Positions 1 to 13,966 of a stretch of 64,000 nt of DNA are shown here, in pieces (within the stretch, counting starts at the first letter, position 1; every line of letters starts with the position of its first letter). Both the position numbers and the translations under genes were made by a program. The notes beneath the pieces were generated by a model. It was not told the origin of the DNA, searched no databases, and was given only the letters and a program-made list of their open reading frames with translations. Source of the stretch: Sipunculus nudus. Lineage: Eukaryota; Annelida; Sipuncula; Golfingiida; Sipunculidae. The stretch lies in assembly GCA_026874595.1 (NCBI GenBank), contig CM049311.1:15407676-15471675 (forward strand). Direction: 5' to 3'.

Positions 1-1660
1 TAATCAGAGAATGACATCCTTCTGAACACAATCAATTGAATCTGCATCCAGAACTATTCCCCAATTAAAACTGATCCACCCTAAATTTTAGCAATTGTTT
101 AATGTGAGAAATTCTGGGGAAATCCAGATCTGTTCCAAAATTTAATCAATCTGTCAAACATCACATTTTCCATGTAACTCACTCATCACAAAAATTAAAA
201 GAAATTTTATTTGAGAAACTATTGAGCTTCACTGGTTTTAAGTACTGAAATCAGTACTTTGTGAAGTACTTTGTGAGCTAATGGAAGCTTAAAAATATTA
301 GCAGTATAAAAAAAGATGTGTCTGGACTATCATTGTCTATCCTACAGAGAGATGCCTTCTGATTTTTTATATATTTTGTACAAAATTCTTATTTTTTTAA
401 ACTAAAAAGTTTTGGAGAAGAAGATTTTAAAAGTTTTTTTAAGCCTTTTTCCTGTAAACCTAAGTCAATGCAGATTGTTTTTCAGATACTAACTGCTGAC
501 AGATGACAGACAGTACCACAGCATTGCTTAAGCTCACAGGTTCACTATAAATGACCTGAAAGAATCTGGTACTGAAGCTATTAATTAGAAGGAAACCATG
601 TGCACCATAACTTAAAATGAATATTAGTCGATTTTAGATGATCATGCAATTTAATAAAAGAGAAAACACACTATTTTGTTATGACATATTCATGCTGACC
701 GAAGAGCTTTTTACCAAAGGTGTTCACTGGACAATAATGGTGAAAAGAAATTTACCTCAAAATTATCAAAATTAAATATTACCATATACATGTACCATAA
801 ATATTATGACCTACACTAGCTGTCATATCACATCCAGTGCCATCACACACAGATAAAGCTTTAAAATATATAAAATAAGGTCTGAATAAAATATTTTATT
901 TTATAGTCAATGAATTGGTCATACTTTTTTTTCACTATCATTTATTGACCAGACATAGAGCATTTCACAATTATCACAAAAAAATAATGGACACCCTTCA
1001 TTGAAGTGGCTGAGAACAGTGGGAAGAGAACAAGCATGAATTGTAAGATTACAAAAAGCATTTGATCTAGTAAACTGAAAAAAATACTCCTTGACAGATA
1101 ATAATAACTAAAAAAGATGTGACTTTTTTTCTAAAAGTTTAAAGGTTACACTGAAAGATATATTAATTATTAGTACCAAATTAATGTAGTACTGACAAGT
1201 TAACTTAAACAGCAAACAAAGTTATGAATTGTATGTGAAATTAAATACTATAGAGAATAATGCTGATAAAAAATAGATCACCATACAGATTTGAAGTACA
1301 GTGAAAGCTGATAATGTATCCAGACCAACAGAAATTTATAAAAATTTCTTTATATATAAAATGCTTGAAAAAAAAGAGATAAATGAACATACAATCAGAA
1401 CTGACAATGTACCTTCAACTACAACCAAACATGATGCTGTACACACACAAGACTTGTTATTGCGGTTCTGTTGTGAGTATAAGCTGGCTTGTGTGCCTAT
1501 TTTTCAGACAAAGACAATAAGTATTAGGTGACAAAAAAGTGTCATTCAGCCCTTAATGATCAGCTTAACACAGCCACTACAGCGCTGACCTGTGTACTGT
1601 GACAGTTACTGAATGCTGCACTGTCTGTCTGCACAGGAAGTGGTCCGAAAGCCTGTATAG
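1..1660. other. AT-rich non-coding DNA, nothing recognised
   Basis: This stretch has no open frame with recognisable protein character and no clear repeat. If the SUPT3H exon at 51.8 kb is correctly called, it should be intron of that minus-strand gene, or lie beyond its end. That is inferred only from position. Confidence 0.5.
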
Positions 1661-1663
1661 TCC

Positions 1664-2580
1664 TCAGTCTTTATATAGGCAGTGTTATTAATAACAATAC
1701 ACATTACTATATGTATTATTTATTCATATCTATGTATTTTTTTTGCATCTGGTGATGCTATATAGGATATATTACTCAAAAGTGTATTCATATGTTAATG
1801 CCTACATACATACATGCCACCCTTCTTACTGGCTGTGTTATTAATAACAATACACATTACTATATATATTATATTCATATTTGTGTATGATACAGGTTTT
1901 TTTTGGCATATGGTGATGCTATAAGGGAAGTATTACTGAAAAGTGTATTCATTTATGTTAATTCCCACATACAAACATTTCACCCTTCAAACAGGCAGTG
2001 TTTTAATAAAAATACCCATTACTAAATATATTATATATTTATATCTGCGCATGATACAGTAGTAAAGTAAATATGACTCGTAGGGTATTTATATGTTAAG
2101 GCACACATACTGTCACCCTTCATACAGACAGTGTAATTAATAACAATACCCATTACTATATATATTATATATTTGATCTATAGTATGAGTATGTATATAA
2201 TTACAAAATTCTTTGTTGTATCTAGGGATACTACATTAGTTAATTCGCTTGTAAAAGCAAATATAGAGGTGTCCCTAACCTTTATACAGTGTTATTAATT
2301 AAAGTACACATTACATTAATAAATAATCATATTTTTTATATAATACACTTTTGTATCTTATGATACTCATGAGAAATTTTATCTATTTGTTTATTCATAC
2401 ATAATGCATACATGCATCAACCTTGATTTAATCAGTGTTATAACAATTAATACATACTATTATATAGTCTATATTCATATCAATGTTTAAAATGTATTAT
2501 AATGAATGAACACTTTGAAAATATTTACACCATCACCATTAACATGTTTTCAATGATATATAATTCATGGGTCTTATATT
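1664..2580. repeat. Degenerate tandem repeat, unit about 150 bp
   Basis: A block starting near GTGTTATTAATAACAATACA recurs at about 1680, 1833, 1996, 2129, 2287 and 2434. Each copy continues into a TATA-rich part, then a GGTGATGCTAT-like part (clear in the first two copies), then a CATACATACA-like part. Spacing varies between about 130 and 165 bp and the copies have drifted by many substitutions and small indels. It is an old tandem array of about six units with no coding content. Confidence 0.75.
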
Positions 2581-5180
2581 AATTAAAATGCCTTTTAGGC
2601 TGATTTTGAATGAAGTTTTTTTTTCTCAGCGATTCTACCCAACCACTAATACTTTATGCTGCATCTAACTCCAGATAAAATAACCCTATTAAAAGTAACT
2701 CTTTGTATCTAAGAAATGAAGGCTACAAAAGCTACCAATGATAATTTAAACTAAGTAAGGACGTCAACTATGACTAAGGAAAATAATCTGTGTGTATTTG
2801 GAACAAAACAAATATTAAATTTTCAGTGCCAGAATTAATCAAAGGAATTCTGTCCTTAAGAAAACACTTACTACCCTCATTTTTTTTAACGCTGTGTAAG
2901 GGACAGCCCCCTCACCCTCAAGTGTAGCGTGTCAAAATATACTAAGTGCATGACTACTTTCAAGGTAGTTCACATTGCGAAACAAACTGGTGAACTGGTG
3001 ACCTGAGGTCACCTAAAACCAGACATGCAATGAAATGTCTTGCACCACAAAAAATAAGGCAAAAATATAGACTTTTAGTGTAAAAAAAAGAATTCTTCAC
3101 TAATTAACTTATGACCTATTTTAAGTAAATTTTGCCATTTGCTTACTGTAGCCTACCAATTAGCTACCTTTAATATTATACAATATCTAATAAAGTTAGA
3201 ATGATTTGCTAATATACATCCAGATACTCATGCAGAATATATCTTTAATATGGAACAAAAATCTTTATTCTAATATCGTTACAAAGATAAGATAAACTAA
3301 GTTATAGTTAATTTTTTCATTCACGTTACTCAACAAACGAAGAAGTCGTCTGCCATGAGCTGGGACTTCATCAGAATCCAGAAGGTAAAATATGTATTTT
3401 TTCCCTGTTCTTTCACCTCAAAAACTAGACAGTCTTATATGGGGGTCCAGCAAATACTTGAAACTTTACGGTTCTTACTTTGGTGCATACCAATAATTTA
3501 AGGAGCTGAGCTGAATTATCCTTGGTGGGAAATTTTATTTACTCCTCCAACAAATTGGGCAAAAGTTTTGTGTTTATTATGTACTTGTATAAAAACATCT
3601 GTCAACAATTTATCTTCACAAGATAACAAGATACCCAGTATTTAATTTTTTAAGTTTTCCCTGACAGATTTTCTCTATTTTTGTATAATGACTTCTTCCT
3701 GTTTCAACACTAACCAGCCACCATATACCCAACCATCTCGTTTTTCCCTGATCTGAGGCATTTTTCTCTGAATAAAAACTGGGAAACTAATTTTTTCTTG
3801 TCTTTCTCTGATTTACAAGATGGCATGGAAATCTGAATAATATTCAGAGCCATTTTGTAAAATGGTCGACCCTTGGCAAAAAGAAAGGATTAAAGTTTAG
3901 AGTGGGCTGTTGTGGGTGTGTATCCAGGCCTCTGTGGATGTATGCATGCCATGTAGTGCTGTATCAATATCATTTTTCATGATACAATGTGTATTACTAC
4001 ACTTCATTTATGATACAATATAAACTACAATAAATGTATATACCAGTGGTACTTATTTCAGATACTAACTCATATTGCTCTTAGTTCATGGATCAAATTC
4101 CACAGTTATTATTAATTATTATTGTTGCTCATAAGTGTTTCTGGAGTCTAATCATATTTCAAGTTTTGTATGCCACTTACTCAACACTTCATATGTGAGG
4201 AATAATGAAATGGCCCCTACAATTGGTTTGATGGTGCTGTGGTTACCCAATCAGGTGCCGATTTACACATTTCTGGTCAATGATGTTTGGCCTTGCATGC
4301 ACTGGATAGCTGAGTATTATTAAATGCCGAAGGTTGCTGGTTACATGTCGAACTTTCTGCTCAATGATCACATATCCATAGAGACATATTTAACATGGTA
4401 TCATAACGTATCTGTGCACCATTGAATAGTTACATCATTAACTCCTTAAGTGTATTTTTAGTAATTATGGACCAATGAGCGATTATTATCAATGATCAGT
4501 CTGTTGGTGCAAAATGGTCTGATCTTTGATCTTGCAGTGCCATAATTGATTACAAAGGTTTGCACATAACTTGGGCTTTTGTGATTAGGAAATGTAGGCT
4601 TCCATTTAATTAATGTGAGCAAACTGTAGAAATGTCTGTGTTTATTAATAATTTCATTTTAAGGTTACAACATGTACAATACAGTGGGCCTGCACATATT
4701 GAGACAATGGACATACAGTCTATATATAGTCAGAAATTACATTCTCATAACTGACTAATTCCAATTATTAGTCAGTAAAGGTCGATCATTTTTCTGATAA
4801 ACAATCATGAATTTACAACAGTTATACATTATAATAGTGAGGCCTTTGATTCAGCAAGTGAGAGGGTGACTGCATAATCACTTTATCAGCGCGATTCATC
4901 TGTCATGGTTTTGATACTGGGTGGGTCACGAAATACATGTTTACATACACACATATAGACACCCACATAAAAATGTGTATAATACATGTCTTGGCATATA
5001 TCCATGCACTGGAAGGAGTATAAGGATCTGATATGTAAGTGTTTATTTATCATGTTGAATCATGCTCTGCATATAGGGTTACCCTAACGTGATGATTTCA
5101 TCCCAAAATATTCCAACACAGCTATCAAATGTCTGTGTTGGAAAAGCTGATATAACCGTATTTCTTTTGCTTTAAACATG
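2581..5180. other. Non-coding DNA, no clear feature
   Basis: I see no gene here. A short stretch near 3330-3390 is less AT-rich and, read on the minus strand, has a brief open frame, but it matches nothing I can defend. The rest is AT-rich sequence without obvious structure. Confidence 0.45.
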
Positions 5181-5183
5181 CTA

Positions 5184-5198
5184 CCCCCCCCCCCCCCC
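5184..5198. repeat. Poly-C run of 15
   Basis: Uninterrupted run of 15 C residues. Other long C/G runs occur at 20172, 21317, 40721 and 63551. Such runs are also common places for assembly length errors. Confidence 0.9.
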
Positions 5199-5239
5199 AG
5201 GGCCCCACAAATTCATGTATGACAAATCTTGACTGCTGA

Positions 5240-5665
5240 CTTCACCTTTCACTTCTTCTAAGTCAAGTCCACAATTTCTGAGTTGGAGTCCATGTCACCG
5301 AGTCCAAATTCTTGCAGTTTGAGTCCATTTCTACCTTCTTCGAGTCTGAGTCCAAGTCCGAGTCTCCAACATCAATCTCCTTTTCTCCTTTTCAAAATAA
5401 ATTTTAAATAGGAGTTTGAGATTATCATGTAATTTCATAGCTCTTGAATGAAAGCTTAGTAAGTATAGTCTTTTTGTAGGCCTACTATTTTGTTGGTAAT
5501 CCCTAATGTATGTAAGTCTCTACAGTATGTAACAGTTTTTGTCTTACTGGACTTGAGACTGACTCATTCTGATATCTCAAGTACTCACACCTGAGTCCGA
5601 GTACAAATCCGAGTCCAGGACCATCGAGATCAAGTCAGAGTCCCAAAAATAGTGGACCCGAGTCC
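5240..5665. repeat. GAGTCC-rich degenerate short repeat, two clusters
   Basis: Two clusters (about 5255-5375 and 5580-5665) are built from drifting copies of GAGTCC/AAGTCC hexamers, for example GAGTCCAAGTCCGAGTCT. They are separated by about 200 bp of ordinary AT-rich DNA. Either one array was invaded or decayed in the middle, or these are two remnants of one dispersed repeat. Confidence 0.65.
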
Positions 5666-6029
5666 GAACTTAAGGAAAAATGGTGCATTTCTGACAATGC
5701 TATATGGGGGTAATGACCTGCCTTTGTGGAGGTCTGCAAAATTATAGTTTTTAACATTATTTTATGTCACAAAGAAACACATTCTTTCATTTTCTGGTAT
5801 CTTGCTGCGATCAAGGAAGCATCTTTTGAGGAAATGTCATGTGAGCATTTATTGTTTTCTCAGAAAGTCAGTCTACTCTGTGTGACACATAGTATTCTGT
5901 CTTTATCCTCTACTTGCACTTTTGCTGGGAGGATTTTTATCTTAATTTAATTGGACCTCACCCAGACACCAGGCAACACATACCACATTCAGAGATTATA
6001 CACAGATAATAATCCCACATCTGATCAGT

Positions 6030-7175
6030 GTGTGCACTCTGGGGAAGGTAGGGATTAGATCACAGAGCGTTTATTTATGGATAGTAAGCAAGGTTGCTCT
6101 TTCAGTACTGCTAAAATCAGAATGGTGGGTTTAAGTGTGAAATCTGTATGAATAACGGGGAGGGTAGGCAACAGATAATGATTGAGTTCTGTGTGGTGAT
6201 TGCTCAGAGAGTCATCGTCCTCTGTATGGAGAGTGAGGAAGGCAGGGATCAGGATATCATTGACCTTTGTGTGGAGAGTGAGGAATGTGAGGATCAGAGT
6301 ATCATTGAGCTCTGTATGAAGAGTGAGGAAAGAGAAAATATGAGTATCATTGAGCTGTATGAAGAGTGAGGAAAAAGAAAACCTGAGTATCATTGAGCTC
6401 TGTAAGGAGAGTGAGGAAAAAGAAAACCTGAGTATCTTTGACCTCTGTATGGAGAGTGAAGAAAGAGAAAACCTGAGCATCATTGACCTCTGTATGGAGA
6501 GTGAGAGAAAACCTGAGTATCATTAACCTCTGTATGGAGAGTGAGGAAAGAGAAAACCTGAGTATCATTGAGCTCTGTAAGGAGAGTGAGGAAAAAGAAA
6601 ACCTGAGTATCATTGACCTCTGTATGGAGAGTGAGGAAAGAGAAAACCTGAGCATCATTGACCTCTGTATGGAGAGTGAGGAAAGAGAAAACCTGAGTAT
6701 CATTAACCTCTGTATGGAGAGTGAGGAAAGAGAAAACCTAAGTATCATTAACCTCTGTATGGAGAGTGAGGAAAGAGAAAACCTGAGTATCATTGAGCTC
6801 TGTAAGGAGAGTGAGGAATGAGAAAACTGAGTATCATTGACCTCTGTATTGAGAGTGAAGAATGTGAGGATCAGAATATCACTGACCTCTGTAGAAGGAA
6901 TGAAAAAGCTGAGGATGTGAGTTTTGGAGAACCCTGCTTGCAGAAGAAAACTAATTAAGATCTGAATTAATGGTGCTGACCTCTGCCTGGAAAATGAGAC
7001 AATTCAAGAAACAGAGTGATGAAGAACTCTGTATGGAGAACAGGAGTGGTATAGGAGTAGTGTTGACCTCTGTATGGAGAGTGAGGCAATCCAGGGATCT
7101 GAGTATTGGAGAGCACTGCATGGAGAATAGAAGTAGGATCTGAGAAGCAATGAACTCTGAATGGAGAGTGAGAGA
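6030..7175. repeat. 45-bp minisatellite, open in frames on both strands
   Basis: A 45-bp unit (core GAGTGAGGAAAGAGAAAACC plus a TATCATTGACCTCTGTATGG-type half) is repeated head to tail. About 14 well-kept copies lie between 6220 and 6880, and diverged copies extend to both sides (6030-6220 and 6900-7175). Because 45 is a multiple of three and the unit lacks stops in several frames, long ORFs appear on both strands (15-residue repeats such as SEERENLSIIDLCME forward). Frame breaks occur near 6360 and 6505, and there are no splice sites or unique flanking coding sequence. I read it as a non-coding minisatellite. Confidence 0.85.
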
Positions 7176-7229
7176 GACAAAGATAAAGGGAACTCAAATG
7201 TAGGAGTAACTGTATAAGTGTCATCAAAT

Positions 7230-10035
7230 AATCTGGATTTTAATGCTTGAGTCGCTAGGTAAACTACATGAGCTCTTGAGGATCAAATAAAAAATGAAAG
7301 AAAACATGATATTCAGCATGCAGAAGCAAAAATAAAAAATAATATATTTATCACCCAGTAAACTCGACATTTAAGAGAGGATTAATACACTCATATACTT
7401 TTTATTAAACATCCTCTGCATAATTGCTTGCATGTTTATTTGATATTCCATGAAAAGTAGCAGCTGGTTTTGTGTACTGAAAAGGTTCATGGGAAGTTGA
7501 GCAAGTTCACTTATGAGTCAACGCATTCAGAACAGTGAGACACTACAATACTAACAATAGACTGTTTTATATACAGAGATGATTGTATTTGTTCTGTTCA
7601 CCTAAAGGGAGATCCATTTGCAAAACAACCCACCCAGAAGCACTGCATCGAAGAAGTGATATAAAAATAAAGTGTTAACTCATGCATGATATATTCTTTT
7701 ATTTCATTATATGGCTACCTTCAATCTATAAACTGTACTGCTTTTGGGATATGGTTATTTTTATAATTCTGCCAAGAGGCACACATATTTTTTCACTTGG
7801 TTTCAGGTCAACAGCTTAATGCACAACGATTTGAACAGATTTTAATTAAATTTTGTTGAGATTAATTTCACACTGCAGGACCTTTCCATTAGTGGTAATC
7901 TGGGTCACCATATTTTAATCCAATGGATAATATACCATTCTGACATAGGGCAATTTCTTTGTCCAGGTAAGTGCCAGAGTCAATCATTGTCATTGGGGAC
8001 ACTTTGTTCTGGAGTTCACCTCTGACTCATGTTGGTCAAGCTTGACACTATGAAGAATATCATGGGAGAACTGGATAACAATCGTGGGAGAGGTGTCCAT
8101 GGAAGTTCAGCCTATATGTCTAGTTTAAAATGTTTTCTCATTTTTAAAATAGAGTAATGATTTAAGGAGTACTAACAGCATCAGCATATAAAGGTCCACT
8201 GAAATGTTGTTCAGAAATACATAATAAAAAGACACAGAAATGATAAAATATAAGGCAGATATTCTTAACTTCTGATATTATCACTAACTCATGAATCTGG
8301 TAGACTGAATGTCCAAGCAACATAAAAACTATTTAATGTTTTTAAATTGATTTAATTCAAAATTAAGAGCTTGTAATTATTTAATTCTTTACCAATGAAT
8401 AAAAAAATGTAGAGTATAAGTGTCACATAATTTCAGGGGTAAAAAATATTGACTGAAAAGAAACTTAATTGGTCCTTTGTGGTGGTAATATTTTTTTTAC
8501 CCAGTGTTAGCTGATTGGTTTGTTTTTCTGTTATTAACAAGTTATGTACAGATGTTGATAAAATTAAATAGAGGGTTTTAGGTATCACTAAGAGCAATCC
8601 TTTCAATTTAAGATGTCATGGGCATCACCATAAGGACCCAGAGAGTTTTAAAAGTTTTCTTTACCACTGTCAGCTGGAAAATTTAATTGTCTGAATGGCG
8701 AAATTTGATGGCGAAATTCGCTAGTATCAGCTAAAATCTAAGTGTAAAGTACACTACAGGAAACCACTATTTACACCAGATAGTTTACATATCAATATAG
8801 AAATAGTAAGTTCACAATTTTTTTACAATGAAGTGAGGTGAGTACCAGTAGGTGGCGTACTACCTGTTATAATCTGATTTCATTGTAAAGATCCTATAGT
8901 TCTGCCGGTAACAAAGGGTTCATACAGCTATGTTGATTATGCACCATTATTTTTTTTATTTTAGAGTTTTTCTATGATAAGATGGTATTTGCATTTTCTG
9001 AAAGCTGAACTTATCTCCTTAAAATAAGAAAATGTTACTCATGCAAAACTAATTATGCTTGATTTAAAAGTAGACATTTAAAAGTTAAGTTCTTCAAACA
9101 ATCCTGGTATTGTAAAATCCTCCATTTTCGTTGTCCTTGGCTACACATTTGAAAAGAAATCTGAAATCATTAGGACACTTAAGCACAACTTGTCCAAAAA
9201 TCTCGCAAAATTTTTACATATATTTTTTAATCATTAGATCACTGAGATAGGCATACAAATATTATTTAAATAACCCAATTTTGGAAAAAAAATCGAGCCT
9301 TATGGTTGCAAAAGAAGTTAAACTTCAGTAGAAATCTTTGATGGTATTTTCCGAAGTTACCTGCATCATGATGTTGAAATGTTAATTACTGCAGTCATTT
9401 TGTATAGTTAAGGTACTGTCAACGAAACATTGGGAGACCTTATTGCACTCGCAGAAATGATTAAACCGTTAGAAACTGTATCAACTTCTCATCCACATAT
9501 GGATATTGCATCTGAGAAAAAAAATCCAGGCCACCACCCACACACAGGTGTACAATTTATCCCGAGAATAGAAATGCAGATCTTTTCTTATTACCTGGAT
9601 GACAATACAATATTACCGATACCATCATGTCAAGTAGTCAGGCCAAATGTACAGTATTTCTGTTAGCTCAATACACCTACGCATTATGCCACTGTGCGAC
9701 CTTTAGCAACGATAGAGGATATAATGAAAAGATTCACTATTATTTGTACATGATTTTGTGCTTTATGTGGATAACCTTTTTTCATTAATTTAAGACCTCA
9801 TCAAACACATGTAAAGATGTCAAGCCAAACTGACCTGCATCCATTAATTTTTAATCATCTTGTACATTATATGTCATTAATATGATGATTTCACAATGTA
9901 CATTTCCGTTCCAGAAGCCCATTCATCAAGACTGGAGAATTCAATTTTATTTTTCTATTTTATAATATTCTTGTGTTCAAACTCCATTAAACAAGCAAAT
10001 TCATGAATTTAAGTTCTCCACATCTGCCTCTTGTT
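7230..10035. other. Non-coding DNA, nothing recognised
   Basis: AT-rich sequence with short random ORFs only (for example 9430-9666, with no family resemblance). No repeat array or regulatory cluster stood out by eye. Confidence 0.45.
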
Positions 10036-10039
10036 ATTT

Positions 10040-10410
10040 TAGCTTCCTGTGATCTTCATGCTTGCCTTCTATAATGTTTTAGTTTTTATTTTCCCCTAAA
10101 GACATCTCCACATGTCATAGTGCTGTGTTGTAGTTTCCACTGTCCCCTGAGGATGTCTCCACATATCATAATTTTTGTTGTGAATTGGGAGCCAAAGGGA
10201 AAATTCTGTTTTGTTTGGAGCTGATGATAATAATTTTCAGACAGACACTCTAAAACCAATCCTAACCAAGGTATGCATGAGAGCAATCAATGTCCAAATC
10301 TGAATGAAATCAGACAATATTTAGTAAAGTTATCGTGTGGAAATGAAAACCTGATGGACAGACAGACAGAGGGAAAGAAAAAAAATAATTATAATGACCA
10401 AACAGTTTTT
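10040..10410 (+). repeat. Probable dispersed-repeat fragment ending in a GACA run
   Basis: The stretch contains an imperfect internal duplication (CATCTCCACATGTCATA / TGTCTCCACATATCATA). It ends in a GGACAGACAGACAGAGGGA run followed by an A-rich and ATAATGACC tail. A GC-biased short-repeat patch just before the end also occurs in the elements ending at 21056 and 23585, so this is plausibly the 3' part of an old member of a similar class. Boundaries are uncertain. Confidence 0.4.
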
Positions 10411-11300
10411 TTTCTTATATAAAAACTTAAGATTCACTTTGTTCTATATTTTTGCAATGAAATACCAGTTTTAAAAAATGATTTATTACTAATGTATAGC
10501 AACACGTCTGTAATGATAGATGAAGGACTGAGTAACTGACATGTTTTTCCTATATTACAAATAAGAATATGAATTGAATGATATTCAATGATTTAATTCT
10601 CAGTATAGAATTCATAATTCATGAAATTATTTTAAGGCCAGTTTTTTTTTTGTATACTTTTTGTGTAACAGCTTAAGATATGAGGACAGAATATGATGAT
10701 TGAAATGCTGAACAGTTATATTATTTGTTAAAAATCTATACAAGCATTTGTTAAGGCCCAGATCAAGTTTCATCAAGTTTAACAAATTTTGAATTTTTAC
10801 AAAGGTTAAGATGTGCTACAAAAGTCAGTAGTATCCTTTTATTCTATTAATTAATTCATATCAGGAATAAGTCCTATCAATATTAACTTGTTTAACTAAC
10901 TCTGTATTTGAAGTTTGGATATGCATTAATAAAATTTTGTCATGACAAAATTAGATTTAAGTTTATGAGTAGGTTAAACTAAGATGAATCTTCCTGAATT
11001 TAATCAGAAGTTTGTGCTGAAGGCGTTATTAAGTATAATGTCGACTCACAGTCTGATTCAGGATTTGGGCAGGACCAGATCTTGACTGGGGTTTGGACTG
11101 GTCAGAATTCCTAAAGAGGTTTAGGCTGGACTGTTTTCTGATTGGGATTTGGTTTTGACCAATCGCCAATGGATCAAGATCGAAATCTTTGCTTTGACAC
11201 AGACTGATGGTGACTCTGCATGAAACAAGAGCCCTGCAACAACTCTGAAAACTTTGTCAAAATCTTGAGCCAACACCAGTAAAAACTCTATCGACACAAA
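10411..11300. other. Non-coding DNA, nothing recognised
   Basis: AT-rich with no coding or repeat structure. A weak alternation of ATTTGGGCAGGACC-like phrases near 11060-11170 (GGTTTGGACTGG, GGTTTAGGCTGG, GGATTTGG) may be a decayed short tandem repeat. Confidence 0.4.
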
Positions 11301-11305
11301 TACAG

Positions 11306-11402
11306 TGAAACCTGTGTTATAAGACCACCCATGGGACTAGCTAAAAGTGGTCTTAATAAACATGTGGTCTTGTTAGACAAGGTCTTTCAGACAGGTTCCA
11401 CT
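11306..11402 (+). mobile_element. Pogo/Tigger-like transposon terminus, fragment A
   Basis: Starts TA-CAGTGAAACCTGTGTTATAAGACC and carries internal GTGGTCTTAATAAACATGTGGTC copies. The same order of motifs is seen at 16770. The CAGT start after TA and the subterminal repeats of a transcription-like GGTCTTA motif are typical of Tc1/mariner-superfamily (pogo-type) ends, which duplicate TA on insertion. No opposite terminus or transposase is seen nearby, so this is a broken end. Confidence 0.6.
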
Positions 11403-13185
11403 TTATATAAATTTCTTCAGACCCTTAGACTTGTATGGCACTTAAGTTTGCTGCATACTTTTAAAAATATAACACCCTTTCTCACATGACAGAGCAGGGT
11501 ACCAGCCTCAATTTAAAGTTATTTTTTACTGATGGTCAATAGATGACTTCTGAAGAATTGGAAGCCACTGGGTCATTTTTTCATTGCATGTAATTCACTG
11601 AAAAAGAGGGAGAGCAAATAAATTTTTGAAATTTCAATTTTTTTCTATTGATAGAAATTTGAGGTCAGAGTATTGGTAAACTAACAAATTTTTTAAAACC
11701 TGGCACAAACCTTCACTTGTAAGCAAATCTTTGAAGTGAGCTTAAAATTTGTTGAGATTGCTTCTAAATTCTAAGAAATTTAAATCTCCACAAACAATGC
11801 TGGATCGAGTTTTGTGGTAATTAAATTGCAATATTTATGAAAGATTTAAAGTGGTCCTGAACTTGATAATACCACTGGGCATCCTTTGCAGAGAAACAGA
11901 TCAAGGGACCTCCAGTTTTGGTACCTTGCGTCCCAAAACCACTACAATGTCTGTCTTATCTGTTAAAACTGTGGTCTTACTAATAACTGATCACAAAAGT
12001 TCTGAAAATCATGTGCATACAAAAATTTACACCTACCAGTGAAATTATATTACAGTAATATATGAAATTACCAAAAAAATACATGGTCCCAGAATCACAT
12101 GCATACAAAAACATACAGATACCTGTGTAATTATATTACTGTGATTTATTAAATTACACCTGTGGGAGCCTTTTTTAAAAGAAAATCAGCAGAGAAAATC
12201 TAATAAGTTTCTGTGAAAGTGTAAATGGTGAAAATTCCCCATGTGGTCACAATAAGCATGTACCCTTAATTAAGTACAGATGAATCTATGGACTTCCAAT
12301 TGGAACAGAAATATATATTCCCAGTTTGGTGCTGGTAAAAACAGGATAATTTGCATTATGAATGGGTGCCATGGGTGAGCCCCAGTGGTTATAATAAGTA
12401 CAAATGAGAACGTGACAGAGTTTGTGCCAGCACTGCCTCATGGGAAGGGAGGGAACGTGCTGCACTGCAGAGGCTGGTCACATGTTGACGGGCAGATTAA
12501 TGGCCGTTCACACCCTGACAATATATCACCATGCAGATCCTGGTTCATCAAGCATGGTGCAACAGAAAATTATTGTTCCCCTGCCAACTATCCAAGTCCT
12601 GCTCTATCAATCTGTATCCTATTTCATTTTTCATTTGTATTTTCCCAATGTATATTAAAATAAACAAAAAGTAACATTCATCTCATATCGTAATATTAGA
12701 CATTGAAAAATCGGATAAATATATTTAAAACAACTAGGTTTTTCATTAAAAATTCCACATGAACCATAGAAAAACCTGATATTAGCTATGTGATGTGTCC
12801 TGAGGCTGATAATATAGTTTTACATATTATAAACTGAAATATTCTATTACTCATGGGGTCATATTTCTGAGGAGGTCAACTGGAAAACCTGAGCCTCTAC
12901 TTAACATCCTCAACTTTGGGGAAGAAAGAGGGGAGCATCAGCCCTGATGTTTTTAATTAGTAAAATTTAAAATCAAACAAAATATTAAATGTAGCAATAT
13001 GCCATAAGAATGTTAAATATATAACTATATAACAGTAACTTGTGGTGTAACAATGCATCAAATAAGCGATGCATTGAACTGCAAACCCCTCATTAAATTG
13101 TAATTGATTCTTAACCTCCAAATCAGTTCATTTCGATTATCATATTTTTTGCGTTTACTTTTAAAACCCTTTAGTGAGCTGTCAA
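11403..13185. other. Non-coding DNA, nothing recognised
   Basis: No supportable gene. Two near-identical phrases (ACATGCATACAAAAA-type at about 12012 and 12099, each followed by an ACCTGTGTAATTATATTA-type phrase) show a short local duplication of about 90 bp. Overlapping small ORFs at 12385-12663 look random. Confidence 0.4.
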
Positions 13186-13189
13186 CTTT

Positions 13190-13935
13190 GAAAGAGATGC
13201 TGCGATATAAAGACTTTATTGTGCGAGTGCTCAAGATCTAGCTTCAAACTCTCAGGTAAACTGATCCATTCCATATTTCTGAAGAGGCAGCACAATCGCT
13301 GGTCCATGCTTTTATTACTTCCAGGATTGATTACTGCAATAGTCTTCTTTGTGGAATTACATATCCCTCTCTTGCTAAACTTGCTAACATGTCCAAAATA
13401 GTGCTGCTCGTCTAGTAACTCGTGTAAAAAAATCATGACCATATCATCCCTATTCTTACTTACCTACACTGGCTGCCTGTAGTTCAGTGGATTAAGTTTA
13501 AACTTCTTTTGATTACATTAAAAATTCTACAGGGTATGTCTTCTGGATACCTTTGTGACCTCATTCATCAACACCAGTCTGTTCATGCTTTACGCTCAGC
13601 TGATGCTTCCTTACTCTGAGTGCTTTCAAATCGACTGGTAACATGTGGCGACCGTGCTTTCTCCATAGCTTCGTAAAAAGTATGGAATAATCTTCCTAAA
13701 GATCTTAGAAACTGTTCTAATCTCTGTACTTTTAAAACCAAACTTAAAACTTTCCTTTTTAGAGAAAAAACTGTCTACTCACAATGACTGCTTTTTAGAG
13801 TCTGATTTTAACTTTTAAGTATACAAATACATCTTGTGAACATCTGTGAAGTTAATTTACATGTCTTTATGATGTATCTTACTATATTTTATGTCCTGTA
13901 ATGCACATTTGAGCAGTATCACACTGTAAATGTAC

Positions 13936-13966
<31 letters not shown>

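Noticed and set aside
3330-3390. Possible minus-strand SUPT3H exon (short R-R-L-L-R-L-L frame)
   Set aside because: Resemblance to the basic SPT3 segment is superficial, flanking residues do not fit, and splice sites are unclear. It may instead belong to a dispersed repeat.
6055-6821. Long ORFs of 110-148 codons on both strands
   Set aside because: They are translations of the 45-bp minisatellite; both strands are open because the unit lacks stops, and frames break between copies.
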